From positions 186,001 through 250,000 of the forward strand of contig NZ_CP104990.1 of NCBI RefSeq assembly GCF_030323265.1: a DNA stretch of 64,000 nucleotides, in the 5' to 3' direction. Source of the stretch: Terrirhizobium terrae (lineage in GTDB: Bacteria; Pseudomonadota; Alphaproteobacteria; Rhizobiales; Rhizobiaceae). The position numbers were made by a program, and so were the translations under genes. Below are positions 9,258-17,809 of this stretch, piece after piece. The notes below the pieces were generated by a model. The model was not told where the DNA came from, made no database searches, and saw only the letters and a list, made by a program, of their open reading frames with translations. The first letter of the stretch is position 1. Each line of letters starts with the position of its first letter.

Positions 9258-10547
9258 ATGGACATCAAGGAGACGTTGGGGATGGCCGTATCGGCTAAGA
9301 AATCTGGAGCGCCGAAGGGCGCGGGCATGCTGGAGGAGCGCCAGCTCGCGGACGAGACGATCGCCCGTGACGCACGCGCGCTGTCCGAGCAGCTGAAGGC
9401 GATGCGCGAGCGGCTGTTCCCGCCACTGTCAAGCAAGACGCTGCGCAGTTTCTCCTCAGGCGAGGCCGCCAAGCTCATCGGCGTCTCGGACGGCTATCTG
9501 CGCCAGCTCTCGCTTGCCGGCGAGGGGCCGCAGCCGGAGACCGGCGCCGGCGGCCGTCGCTTCTATTCCCTGGCGGATATCAACGCCCTGCGCGCCCATC
9601 TGGCCGAGCAGGCGATTGCCAAGGGCAATGTCGCCAAGGCGAAAGGATATCTGCCCCGCCGCGATGCGGCCGAGGGCGAACACCTGCAGGTCATTTCCGT
9701 CACCAACTTCAAGGGCGGCTCCGGCAAGACGACGTCGGCCGCCCATCTCGCCCAGCATCTGGCGCTTACTGGTCACCGGGTGCTCGCGATCGATCTCGAT
9801 CCGCAGGCTTCGCTGTCTGCCCTGTTCGGCTACCAGCCGGAGCTCGACCTTACCGGCAACGATACGCTCTATGGCGCGATCCGCTACGACGACGAGCAGC
9901 GCGCTCTGTCCGATATCATTCGCGGCACCTATTTCCCGGGCCTCGATCTCATTCCGGGCAATATCGAACTGCAGGAATTCGAGCATGTGACGCCCCAGGC
10001 GCTGGCCGACCGGCAGAACGGCAAGGATCGCGGGCCGATGTTCTTTGCCCGCATCCAGGCGGTGCTTGCGACCGTCCAGGACGATTACGACATCGTCGTC
10101 ATCGACTGCCCGCCGCAGCTCGGCTACCTGACGCTGTCGGCGCTCTGCGCCTCTACGTCGGTCATCGTCACCGTTCATCCGCAGATGCTCGACGTTGCGT
10201 CGATGAACCAGTTCCTGTTCATGACCTCCGACCTTCTGTCGGTGGTGCGCGAAGCAGGCGGCACGCTCAATTTCGATTTCCTCCGCTATCTGGTCACCCG
10301 CTTCGAGCCCAATGACGGACCGCAGGCGCAGATCGTCGGCTTCATGCGTTCGCTTTTCGGCGACCGCGTGCTGACGGCACCGATGCTGAAATCCACGGCG
10401 GTCTCCGATGCGGGCCTGACCAAGCAGACGCTTTACGAGGTCGGTCGCGAGAATTTCACCCGCTCCACCTATGACCGCGCCGTCGAGGCGATGAACGCGG
10501 TCAATGGCGAAGTCGAGGCACTGATTCATGCGGCCTGGGGCCGATAG
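9258..10547 (+). CDS. repA: plasmid partitioning protein RepA (ParA ATPase)
   Basis: 429 residues. The N-terminal DNA-binding region has FSSGEAAKLIGVSDGYLRQL near 73-92. The deviant Walker A motif is NFKGGSGKTTSAAH near 152, with the downstream IDLDPQASLSALFGY and VIDCPPQLGYLTL motifs. RepA segregates replicon copies with RepB and represses the repABC promoter. It begins with an ATG preceded by CCAGGAGGGGCTG. It is intact and lies 46 bases before repB. Its last bases are almost exactly duplicated in that gap (10527-10571). Confidence 0.95.
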   Translation: MDIKETLGMAVSAKKSGAPKGAGMLEERQLADETIARDARALSEQLKAMRERLFPPLSSKTLRSFSSGEAAKLIGVSDGYLRQLSLAGEGPQPETGAGGRRFYSLADINALRAHLAEQAIAKGNVAKAKGYLPRRDAAEGEHLQVISVTNFKGGSGKTTSAAHLAQHLALTGHRVLAIDLDPQASLSALFGYQPELDLTGNDTLYGAIRYDDEQRALSDIIRGTYFPGLDLIPGNIELQEFEHVTPQALADRQNGKDRGPMFFARIQAVLATVQDDYDIVVIDCPPQLGYLTLSALCASTSVIVTVHPQMLDVASMNQFLFMTSDLLSVVREAGGTLNFDFLRYLVTRFEPNDGPQAQIVGFMRSLFGDRVLTAPMLKSTAVSDAGLTKQTLYEVGRENFTRSTYDRAVEAMNAVNGEVEALIHAAWGR

Positions 10548-10571
10548 AGGGCATGCGGCCTTGGGCCGATA
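10527..10571 (+). repeat. 20-bp tandem direct repeat at the repA stop
   Basis: CATGCGGCCTGGGGCCGATA at 10527-10546 recurs at 10552-10571 with one mismatch (period 25). Each copy holds a 5-bp hairpin CGGCC/GGCCG. The first copy covers the last codons of repA and the second lies in the repA-repB gap. Confidence 0.7.
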
Positions 10572-10593
10572 AACGGAAGGAAGGTTTTCGGAC

Positions 10594-11672
10594 ATGGCAG
10601 GCAGCCGCAAGAACGAGTTGAAAGCGCTTTTCGGAGGCGGGCTTGCGCCCGGCGCCGATCCTGCGCCCGAGACCACGTCGGTGCCGAAGCCGGTTGCCGA
10701 AACGCCGCCGGTGCAGACCGGACCCGGCGCCAATCAGGGTGCGCGAACCTCTTCCGGCGCGGTTAAGGCCATGGGGCTGTCGCTCAATGCGATGAGCCGC
10801 GAGGTCGAGGAGGCCCGCCTTCTGCGCCAGGCGCTGAGTGAGGGCGAACGCGTCGTCACCATCCATCCCGACAAGATCGACTCCTCCTTCGTCGAAGACC
10901 GGCTGCGGTTGGGCGAACAGGATGACGAGGATCTTGCGGCGCTGATCGACAGCATGCGCGAAAGCGGCCAGCAGGTGCCGGTCCTGTTGCGCAATCATCC
11001 GGAAAAGCCGGGCCGCTACCAGACCGCCTACGGTCACCGTCGTATCCGTGCTGCATCGCGGCTCGGCATCGAGGTCAAGGCGATCGTCCGCGCCCTGTCC
11101 GATGACGAACTGGTTCTGGCGCAGGGCAAGGAGAATGCCGAGCGCCGCAACCTCTCCTTCATCGAGCGCGCGGTCTTTGCGAAGAACCTTTGACCCACGG
11201 TTTCGACCGCAAGGTCATCGGTGACGCGCTGTCGGTGCAGAAGAGCGAGCTGTCGCGACTGCTGCAGGTGGTTGAAAGCGTTCCGGATACGGTCATCCGC
11301 GCCGTTGGTGCCGCGCCGAAGGCCGGGCGCGATCGCTGGATGAAACTCGGCGAGTTGCTCGGCTCCGCAAAGGCGCAGGCCTCGGCCGGCGAGGAAACCG
11401 GAAGCCAGGCCTTCCAGATGGCCGGCAGCGACGAGCGTTTCCAGCGCCTGTTCGACCGGCTGTCGTCCAAGCCGCAGAAGGTGGAGCGCGCCGAACCTCT
11501 GGCGCTCACCGACCGCAACGGCAAGATGTTTGCCCAGCTGCGCAGGGACGGCAAGGCGAGCCGTATCGAGTTTGCCGCAGGCGTGGACAGGGATTTCGTC
11601 GACGAGGCCGCCAAGGCTCTGGTCGAACATTACAACGCATTTCTCGCCGGCCGATCCCCGAACAAGGGATAG
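10594..11672 (+). CDS. repB: plasmid partitioning protein RepB (ParB), one frameshift
   Basis: Joined product of about 360 residues. The N-terminal part has the ParB-like segment DDEDLAALIDSMRESGQQVPVL and the GHRRIRAASRLG motif, followed by the HTH region FDRKVIGDALSVQKSELSRLLQ. RepB binds parS and works with RepA. The frame breaks near 11190: NLSFIERAVFAKNL ends at a premature TGA, and adding one T (AACCTTTTGACC) restores NLLTHGFDRKVIG. As the protein is needed for stable inheritance, the break is more likely a read error than a mutation. The gene lies between repA and repC in the canonical order. Confidence 0.9.
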
Positions 11673-11726
11673 GGCGGAGAAAACGAAGGTTTATCGAGAG
11701 AAAGAAAAGGAAGCCAAGAGAGCAAG

Positions 11727-11780
11727 AAAAAAGGCCCCCAAAACGTCACCGTCCTGGAAGCCCTCTTCAATCTAAGCAGT
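11727..11780 (-). ncRNA. counter-transcribed RNA of repABC (incA-like)
   Basis: The repB-repC gap carries, on the minus strand, a near-ideal intrinsic terminator at 11727-11762. It has a 13-bp stem (GGCTTCCAGGACG / CGTTTTGGGGGCC, with G-U pairs), a GUGA tetraloop and six U. About 45 bases upstream on that strand is TTGACT (11812-11807) as a possible -35; the -10 is weak (TTCTCT near 11784). A roughly 50-nt RNA fits the ctRNA known from repABC plasmids, which represses repC. The 5' end is estimated only. Confidence 0.7.
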
Positions 11781-11814
11781 TCAAGAGAATCACTTCCAAT
11801 GCCCAAAGTCAAGA

Positions 11815-11890
11815 GTCGACGGCAGTAATGCCGGCTTCGGCACGATGATTTATGGCTGAAAGGTACGTCTGCCGGGCACTTGCCTCCGCA
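11815..11890 (+). promoter_or_regulatory. structured repC leader
   Basis: Upstream of repC the top strand holds nested stem-loops: GGCA-GTAA-TGCC, TGCCG-GCTT-CGGCA, and a possible longer pairing of CGGCAG with CTGCCG near 11870. In repABC systems the leader fold that hides the repC start is controlled by the ctRNA; this region is in the right place for that role. Confidence 0.4.
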
Positions 11891-11901
11891 CGGAGACGCA
11901 G

Positions 11902-13106
11902 ATGGTAGAGAGAATGGCAACGACGCCTTTCGGCGGCGCGCGCTTTACTGCGCGAATTTTTGCCCTCCAGGCCGAAGTCGAGCGCCGGCAGGAAAGCCTG
12001 CGCTCGGGTGACGCCGGAAATTACAAGGGCAAGGCTGAAAAGTGGCAACTGATACGGGCGCTGAGCGAGGCGCGCGAGGTCTATGGTCTTTCCGACCGGT
12101 CGATCTGCGTGCTTGAGGCGCTGACCAGCTTCCACCAGGACCGGGAACTAGACGGCAGCGCGCCGATTATCGTCTTCCCGTCTAATGTGGAACTGTCGAT
12201 CCGTTCGCGCGGCATGTCGCCGCCGACGCTGCGCCGGCATCTGGCGGCACTGGTCGAGGGTGGCTTCATCTTCCGCCGCGACAGCGCCAACGGCAAGCGC
12301 TTCTGCAGGCGTGACGGTGACGGCAAGGTCGAGGATGCGTTCGGATTCGACCTCGCGCCCTTCGCGTTGCGTGCCGAGGAAATCCTGGCATCGGCCGAGA
12401 AGGTGAGGAGGAGACCAAGCGTCTTGCTGCGCTGAGGGCCGAGATGACCCTTCACCTGCGCGACGTGGCCAAGATCATCGAGGCGGCACTGCACGAAGAG
12501 CGCCGGGGCGACTGGATGGAGTTTCAGGAGCGGCTGGCGGCACTCTCAGGACGGTACATGCGCCTGCTGGACCAGGAAACGCTCAAGGCACGCTGCACCG
12601 AGCTCGTCCGTCTTCGTGCAGAGGTGGAGACCGAATACCTCAATTCTCTCTCTGAGCAGGAAATGAGCGCCAATGAGGTACTTTTTGAGCGCCATATTCA
12701 GAATTCAAACACAGAGCTAAATCTTGAATTAAACGGCAATGAACAAAATAGGCGGGCGGCGGCACCTGCATCGCCCAAGCGGAAGTCGAAGGAGGAGGCG
12801 ATCCCGCTGGAGGAATTCCTGCAGCGCTGCCCGCAGATAGCCGATTACGTGAAGGGCGGCGTCAAGGATTGGCGCGATGTGCTGTCGGCGGCCGAACTGG
12901 TCCGCTCGATGCTGGGGGTCAGCCCGAGCGCCTGGGCGGAAGCACGACAGGCCATGGGGGATAGAACCGCGGCCATCGTCATCGCGGCCATGCTCGAAAA
13001 AGCTGATTCAATTCGGTCCGCCGGCGGATATCTGCGCGAACTGACCCGCAAGGCGCAGCTCAACCGCTTCTCGATCCGGCCGATGCTCAATGCGCTGCGG
13101 GTTTAA
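11902..13106 (+). CDS. repC: replication initiator RepC, one frameshift
   Basis: Joined product of about 400 residues, the usual RepC size. The N-terminus MATTPFGGARFTARIFALQ is typical, with the conserved YGLSDRSICVLEALTSFH and MSPPTLRRHLAAL (winged-helix DNA binding) following. The C-terminal half has YVKGGVKDWRDVLSAAELVRSMLG and AGGYLRELTRKAQ. The frame breaks near 12410 in GTGAGGAGGAG; one added G restores EKVREETKRLAALRAEM. RepC binds the origin lying within its own gene. Starts at 11902 or 11914 are both possible. Confidence 0.9.
12690..12755 (+). other. AT-rich segment within repC, probable oriV
   Basis: A stretch inside repC (around AGAATTCAAACACAGAGC and ATCTTGAATTAAACGG) is much richer in AT than the rest of the gene. 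Origins of repABC replicons have been mapped to such an AT-rich region in the middle of repC. The location is an inference from composition and family knowledge. Confidence 0.55.
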
Positions 13107-13116
13107 AGCCCGCAGC
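13094..13116 (+). terminator. hairpin over the repC stop
   Basis: Perfect 8-bp stem GCTGCGGG / CCCGCAGC with a 7-base loop spanning the repC TAA. There is no U tract, so it may protect the 3' end rather than terminate. Confidence 0.4.
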
Positions 13117-13209
13117 GTCCACCCGGCCGGATTGCGTCATTGTTGACGTTGATCAAGGCCGGGGCATCGGGTTCATGTAGAGGTGACGCATCACCAATCG
13201 GGTAAGACC

Positions 13210-14715
13210 ATGATTGAACACCGCATACGCCGTCCCGAACTGCTTGACCGCATGATGAGCCCGGCGGAGGCGGCATCCTTGATAAGCGATGGTATGATCG
13301 TTGGGATGAGTGGCTTCACCCGCGCCGGGGATGCAAAGGCGGTGCCTTTCGCCATGGCCGACCGGGCGAAGGTCGATCCGTTCCAGATCACGCTGATCAC
13401 CGGCGCGTCGCTCGGCCACGATATCGACCGGGTGCTGACCGAAGCCAATGTCCTGGCGCGGCGCATGCCCTTCCAGTCGGACGCGGTTCTGCGTGCAGCG
13501 ATCAATCGCGGCGAGGTCATGTTCATCGACCAGCATCTGTCGGAAACCGTCGAGCATCTTCGCTCCAATCAGCTCGGCCCAATGGACTATGCGATCGTCG
13601 AGGCGGCGGCGATCAACGAAATGGGTGGCATCGTGCCGACGACGTCGATCGGCAATTCGGCAAGTTTCGCGATCCTCGCGAAAAAGATCATCGTCGAAAT
13701 CAATCTCGGCCAGTCGGCTGGGCTCGAAGGCCTGCACGACATCTATATTCCCGGCCGGCGCCCGACGCGCGTTCCCATTCCGGTCGTCGCCTGCGACAGC
13801 AGGGTGGGGTTCAACTATGTGCCGATCGATCCTGAAAAGATCGCGGCGATCGTCGTCACCAACGAAAAGGACAGTGCCTCTACCGTCGAGCCGGAAGACG
13901 ACGAGACCCGGGCGATCGCGGCGCATCTCGTCAGCTTCTTCGAACGCGAAGTCGAGGCCGGCAGGCTGGATCTGACGCTGCAGCCCCTGCAGGCCGGGAT
14001 CGGCACGGTCGCCAACTCGGTTCTCAAAGGATTGGCCGCCGGTCCCTTCCATCATCTGCGGATGTATAGCGAAGTCCTGCAGGACAGCACGTTCGACCTG
14101 TTCGACGAAGGGAAGCTCTCATTTGCCTCGGGATCGTCCATCACCCTGTCATCGGCTTGCGCGGAGCGGGTGTTTGGCAATTTCGAACGTTATAAGGATC
14201 GTCTCGTCCTCAGACCGCAGGAGATCAGCAACCACCCGGAAGTGATCCGAAGGCTCGGTGTGATCGGCATCAACACGGCGCTCGAAGTGGATATCTACGG
14301 CAACGTCAACTCGACCCATGTCAACGGCACCCACATGATGAACGGGATCGGCGGATCGGGAGATTTCGCCCGCAACGCCTATGTTTCGATCTTCGTCACC
14401 AAATCGCTTGCCAAGAACGGCCGGCTTTCCGCCATTGTGCCGATGGTCCCGCATGTCGACCATACGGAGCATGATGTCGATATCATCGTCACCGAACAGG
14501 GACTGGCGGATCTACGGGAACTCGCGCCGCGTGAGCGGGCGTCAAGGATCATCGAGAACTGTTGTCACCCAGACTTCCGTGCCGAGTTGCAAGATTACTT
14601 CGCTCGCGCCTGCGCCCGCGGCGGACATACGCCGCACCTGCTGGAGGAAGCCTTGTCCTGGCATGAACGAGGGCGTCGGACGGGCGATATGCGCTTTTCC
14701 GTTCCGATAATCTAA
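13210..14715 (+). CDS. acetyl-CoA hydrolase / succinate CoA-transferase family
   Basis: 501 residues from the ATG at 13210 (MIEHRIRRPELLDRMMSP); a GTG at 13183 is an alternative. The protein belongs to the class I CoA-transferases of the Ach1/Cat1/AarC group, which exchange CoA between succinyl-CoA or propionyl-CoA and acetate. Visible segments are VGMSGFTRAGDAKAVP near 35, NEMGGIVPTTSIGNS near 145, SNHPEVIRRLGVIGIN (probable active-site glutamate region) and GIGGSGDFARNA near 390. It is intact. It follows repC by about 100 bases with no shared operon evidence. Hydrolase and transferase activities cannot be separated here. Confidence 0.85.
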   Translation: MIEHRIRRPELLDRMMSPAEAASLISDGMIVGMSGFTRAGDAKAVPFAMADRAKVDPFQITLITGASLGHDIDRVLTEANVLARRMPFQSDAVLRAAINRGEVMFIDQHLSETVEHLRSNQLGPMDYAIVEAAAINEMGGIVPTTSIGNSASFAILAKKIIVEINLGQSAGLEGLHDIYIPGRRPTRVPIPVVACDSRVGFNYVPIDPEKIAAIVVTNEKDSASTVEPEDDETRAIAAHLVSFFEREVEAGRLDLTLQPLQAGIGTVANSVLKGLAAGPFHHLRMYSEVLQDSTFDLFDEGKLSFASGSSITLSSACAERVFGNFERYKDRLVLRPQEISNHPEVIRRLGVIGINTALEVDIYGNVNSTHVNGTHMMNGIGGSGDFARNAYVSIFVTKSLAKNGRLSAIVPMVPHVDHTEHDVDIIVTEQGLADLRELAPRERASRIIENCCHPDFRAELQDYFARACARGGHTPHLLEEALSWHERGRRTGDMRFSVPII

Positions 14716-14738
14716 GTCAGATGATCTGTCGCGGGAGA

Positions 14739-15581
14739 CTATTCTCGCCAGTTATCGGCAACCCATGGGGCAGGCCGGATATAGTGACGCAAGTGCCGGA
14801 AGGCAGATTTCTTCGGCCGCTTGCTCTTGTCGAATACATTCATGAAATGGGAGAGCGGCGAAAGAACTTGCCCGCTCTGGCCGAAGATGCCCTTGGCGGC
14901 ATTCTGCGGATGAAAGTTGCGCGGGAAGAGAACGATCTTCGCATTCTTCGGCAGTGAAGGCGCAAAGAAATAGTTGAGCGGGAAGGGCCAGCGGCAATCC
15001 TGCTTGAAATGAAGCACGGATTTGCGCGGGAAGAGCTTGATGCCGCCCGGCGCGTTGCGCGTGACATAGCGCTGCTCGAATTTGTACTCGTCTGCGACCG
15101 CCTGCGGGTTGGCACGGAATTTTTCCTGGATCGACACCAGCTTGCCGACCGGAAAGCGGAAGACCGAGGTCTGGCCGAGACGCTCGAACGGCGTCGTCTG
15201 ATTGCGGGCGAGAACCACGTCATCGGCCTGGCCGATGGTGAAGAATTCGTCGAGCGAGCCGACGATCACCAGATCGAGGTCGAGAAAGAGAACCGGGCCG
15301 CGCAATGATCCGAGCGTTGGCCCCCAGAGGCGCGACTTCTGCCAAATGCCCTTTGTATTGGTTGGCATGTTCTCGATACCGAGCGGCGGCAGGTCTTCGC
15401 AAAGGATTTCCGGGTGCAGGCCTTCGCGGCTGTCGGTGAAGCAGGTGAAGGTAAACGGCGGCGTGATGTTGCGCTTCACCATGCCGTAGAGCTTGTTGAT
15501 GAAGACAGGTCCGTATTTGGTGCCCCAGCTGATGCAGATTACCTGTTTGACGCCGTTGCTTGCAGCCAGAACATCACTCAT
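14739..15581 (-). CDS. glycosyltransferase-like protein (DXD-type), putative
   Basis: About 280 residues from the ATG at 15581. It starts VKQVICISWGTKYGPVFINKLY near residue 10, then FTFTCFTDSREGL, and has GPVLFLDLDLVIVGSLD near 95. The DLD triad resembles the metal/nucleotide-sugar motif of GT-A glycosyltransferases. The rest has many basic and aromatic residues and no membrane segment. The acceptor and sugar are unknown; a capsule or LPS role would be a guess. It is convergent with the CoA-transferase gene and divergent from the GntR regulator. Confidence 0.65.
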   Translation of the reverse strand: MSDVLAASNGVKQVICISWGTKYGPVFINKLYGMVKRNITPPFTFTCFTDSREGLHPEILCEDLPPLGIENMPTNTKGIWQKSRLWGPTLGSLRGPVLFLDLDLVIVGSLDEFFTIGQADDVVLARNQTTPFERLGQTSVFRFPVGKLVSIQEKFRANPQAVADEYKFEQRYVTRNAPGGIKLFPRKSVLHFKQDCRWPFPLNYFFAPSLPKNAKIVLFPRNFHPQNAAKGIFGQSGQVLSPLSHFMNVFDKSKRPKKSAFRHLRHYIRPAPWVADNWRE

Positions 15582-15772
15582 GAACGCACCCGATACCTTG
15601 GATTTATTAGTCTTATGCCGAACGCTGGGCATCAGCGATGCGTGCCACCTGCGACAGGCCGCTATTTAGGCGCCGCGGCGGCGCGACGCAAGCTTTGCCG
15701 CGCAGCTCACCTATGAAGAAACGCGCCGATGCGTTAAGGGCATGGTACATCATGTCGACAAGAGGGAAGCGG

Positions 15773-16477
15773 ATGGCGGACAATGATCAGGGTCTGACGA
15801 TCGAACGCAAACGCGGGTCCGGCGTAAAGCTGGTCTACGACCTGCTGCGGGACGAAATCCTCGACCTGAAGCTGGCGCCCGGCAGTGCCATCGACGAGGT
15901 ACAGCTCGCGGCCCGTTTCGGCATGTCGCGCACACCGATCCGCGAGGCATTGGTACGACTTGCCGGCGAGGGCCTGATCGAGACGCTGCCCAACCGTTCG
16001 ACCATGGTGTCGAATATCGATTTCCTCGGCATGCCGGCCTATTTCGATGCGCTCGTCCTGATGTATCGCGTGACCACGCGGCTGGCGGCTCAGCACCACC
16101 GGGCGGAAGATCTCGAAATCATCCGCGAGCACCAGGCCGAGTTCACGGCGGCCGTCGAGGCGCAGGATGCGCTGGCGATGATCGCGACCAATGCGGCCTT
16201 CCATTCCGCCATCGCGGCTGCGGCCCGCAACAGCTATTACGCGGCCTTCTTCGATCGGCTGCTCGGCGAGGGGCGTCGCATGCTGCGGCTCTACTACCAG
16301 TCCTATGATGATCGTCTGCCACCGCGTTTTGTCGATGAACACGAGGAACTCATTGCAGCCATCAAGGCCCGCGATGTCGCGTCCGCCGACCGTCTCGGCA
16401 ACGCCCATGGTGAGCAGATCGTCGAGCAGATCGGCCGTCTTCTGACGCGCAACGACCGCGTCGATATCGAACTTTGA
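15773..16477 (+). CDS. GntR-family (FCD) regulator of hydroxyproline genes
   Basis: About 234 residues. An N-terminal winged helix (VYDLLRDEILDLKLAPGSAIDE ... RFGMSRTPIREALVRLAGEGL) is followed by an all-helical FCD effector domain with metal-type histidines (AFHSAIAAAARN near 140). The start at 15773 has GAGGGAAGCGG directly upstream; ATG 15752 is also in frame. It lies 100 bases upstream of a DapA-family deaminase on the same strand, with a TTGTCGACAA palindrome in the gap. The context fits HypR-like control of hydroxyproline catabolism. Confidence 0.85.
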   Translation: MADNDQGLTIERKRGSGVKLVYDLLRDEILDLKLAPGSAIDEVQLAARFGMSRTPIREALVRLAGEGLIETLPNRSTMVSNIDFLGMPAYFDALVLMYRVTTRLAAQHHRAEDLEIIREHQAEFTAAVEAQDALAMIATNAAFHSAIAAAARNSYYAAFFDRLLGEGRRMLRLYYQSYDDRLPPRFVDEHEELIAAIKARDVASADRLGNAHGEQIVEQIGRLLTRNDRVDIEL

Positions 16478-16490
16478 TCTCTTGTATTTT

Positions 16491-16521
16491 TTGTCGACAA
16501 CGCTTCTGGAAGGAGTATTCT
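16491..16521 (+). promoter_or_regulatory. promoter with overlapping GntR-type operator
   Basis: TTGTCGACAA at 16491-16500 is a perfect 10-bp palindrome of the form common for FadR/FCD-type GntR proteins. Its left half doubles as a -35-like TTGTCG, with TATTCT at 16516-16521 (19-base spacing) as a -10. Binding there would block the promoter of the deaminase gene. Confidence 0.5.
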
Positions 16522-16532
16522 CTCTTCCAGAA
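16504..16532 (+). promoter_or_regulatory. 9-bp inverted repeat in the deaminase leader
   Basis: TTCTGGAAG / CTTCCAGAA, 11-base spacer, overlapping the proposed -10 element. It could be a second operator or an RNA hairpin at the 5' end of the message. Confidence 0.45.
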
Positions 16533-16578
16533 AACGCGGGATGTCATGCCCGTCAGTTGCTTCAAGGAGTTCTGAGAG

Positions 16579-17546
16579 ATGAAGGCCAGTATCTTTTCCG
16601 GCGTCGTGCCGGCCCTGATGACCCCTGCAAGGCGGATCGCAGCCCGGATTTTGACGCGCTGGTCGCCAAGGCCAAGCAGCTGATCGCAGCCGGCATGTCG
16701 GCCGTCGTCTATTGCGGTTCGATGGGCGACTGGCCGCTTCTGACGGATGCGCAGCGCATGGAAGGCGTCGAGCGCCTGGTCAAGGCCGGCATTCCGGTCA
16801 TCGTCGGCACGGGTGCGATCAACTCGGCTTCCGCCGTGGCACTCGCCGCCCATGCCCAGAAGGTTGGCGCCCAGGGCCTCATGGTCATCCCGCGCGTTCT
16901 TTCCCGCGGCTCTGTCATCTCCGCCCAGAAGGCCCACTTCAAGGCGATCCTCTCGGCCGCACCAGATCTGCCGGCCGTCATCTACAACAGCCCCTATTAC
17001 GGCTTCGCCACCCGCGCCGACCTGTTCTTCGCGCTGCGCGCCGAACACCCGAACCTCGTCGGCTTCAAGGAATTCGGCGGCCCTGCGGACATGCGCTATG
17101 CGGCCGAAAACATCACCAGCCGCGATGATGACGTCACCCTGATGATCGGCGTCGATACCGCCGTCTTCCACGGCTATGTCAACTGCGGCGCGACGGGTGC
17201 GATCACCGGTATCGGCAATGTCCTGCCGAAGGAAGTGCTGCATCTGTGCAACCTCGCCCAAGCGGCTGCTGCCGGCGACGCCGACGCCCGCGCCCGTGCC
17301 AAGGAACTCGAAGAAGCGCTCGGCGTGCTTTCCTCCTTCGACGAAGGCCCGGATCTGGTTCTCTACTTCAAGCACATGATGGTACTGAAGGGGGACAAGG
17401 AATACGCGCTGAACTTTATCGAGACCGACGTGCTGAGCGACAGCCAGCGAGGTTATGTCGAAGCGCAGCTCGCGCTCTTCGATAAGTGGTACGCCGACTG
17501 GAGCAAGCTGCCTGGCGCGGTGCAGGCCTGCAAGGCTGCGGCCTGA
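16579..17546 (+). CDS. DapA-family deaminase (pyrroline-4-hydroxy-2-carboxylate deaminase-like), one frameshift
   Basis: Joined product of about 322 residues, starting MKASIFSGVVPALMTP with AAGGAG 8 bases upstream. The frame breaks near 16622 where CCCC should be CCCCC; restoring it gives TPCKADRSPDFDAL. It belongs to the dihydrodipicolinate synthase/N-acetylneuraminate lyase family. The catalytic tyrosine (VIYNSPYYG) and Schiff-base lysine (LVGFKEFGG) are present, as is the GSMGDWPLL loop. In hydroxyproline catabolism such enzymes deaminate pyrroline-4-hydroxy-2-carboxylate to alpha-ketoglutarate semialdehyde. The neighbouring D-amino acid oxidoreductase and epimerase support that role. Confidence 0.8.
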
Positions 17547-17604
17547 TATTTGGGAGCCCTTCGCGAGAAAGGTTCCATCTGTCAAAGAGTGGCATACGAC
17601 GTTT

Positions 17605-17698
17605 CCGCCGTCATCCTCGGGCTTGTCCCGAGGATCTGCAACGGTGAGGTTTTATCGACGTGATTGGATCCTCGCCACAAGGGCGAGGATGACGGCGG
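17605..17698. repeat. composite palindromic extragenic repeat
   Basis: Outer perfect 15-bp arms CCGCCGTCATCCTCG (17605-17619) and its complement (17684-17698) enclose two nested hairpins: CCTCGGG-CTTGT-CCCGAGG at 17615-17633 and ATCCTCGCC-ACAAG-GGCGAGGAT at 17668-17690. The GTCATCCTCGGGCTTG core is of a kind widely scattered between genes in Rhizobiales. Confidence 0.8.
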
Positions 17699-17809
17699 TG
17701 GATTTTCGAGCTTCGTTCGATACCTCCGCGAGACGGGTTTTCCATCTATACAGATACAATGCCTAGGCTTCATCGAAACGCAGGCATGACAGCCGGGAAG
17801 CATGAGAGA

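Noticed and set aside
17605-17698. Insertion sequence or integron attC site
   Set aside because: No transposase or integrase nearby, no flanking target duplication; the nested palindromes fit an extragenic repeat better.
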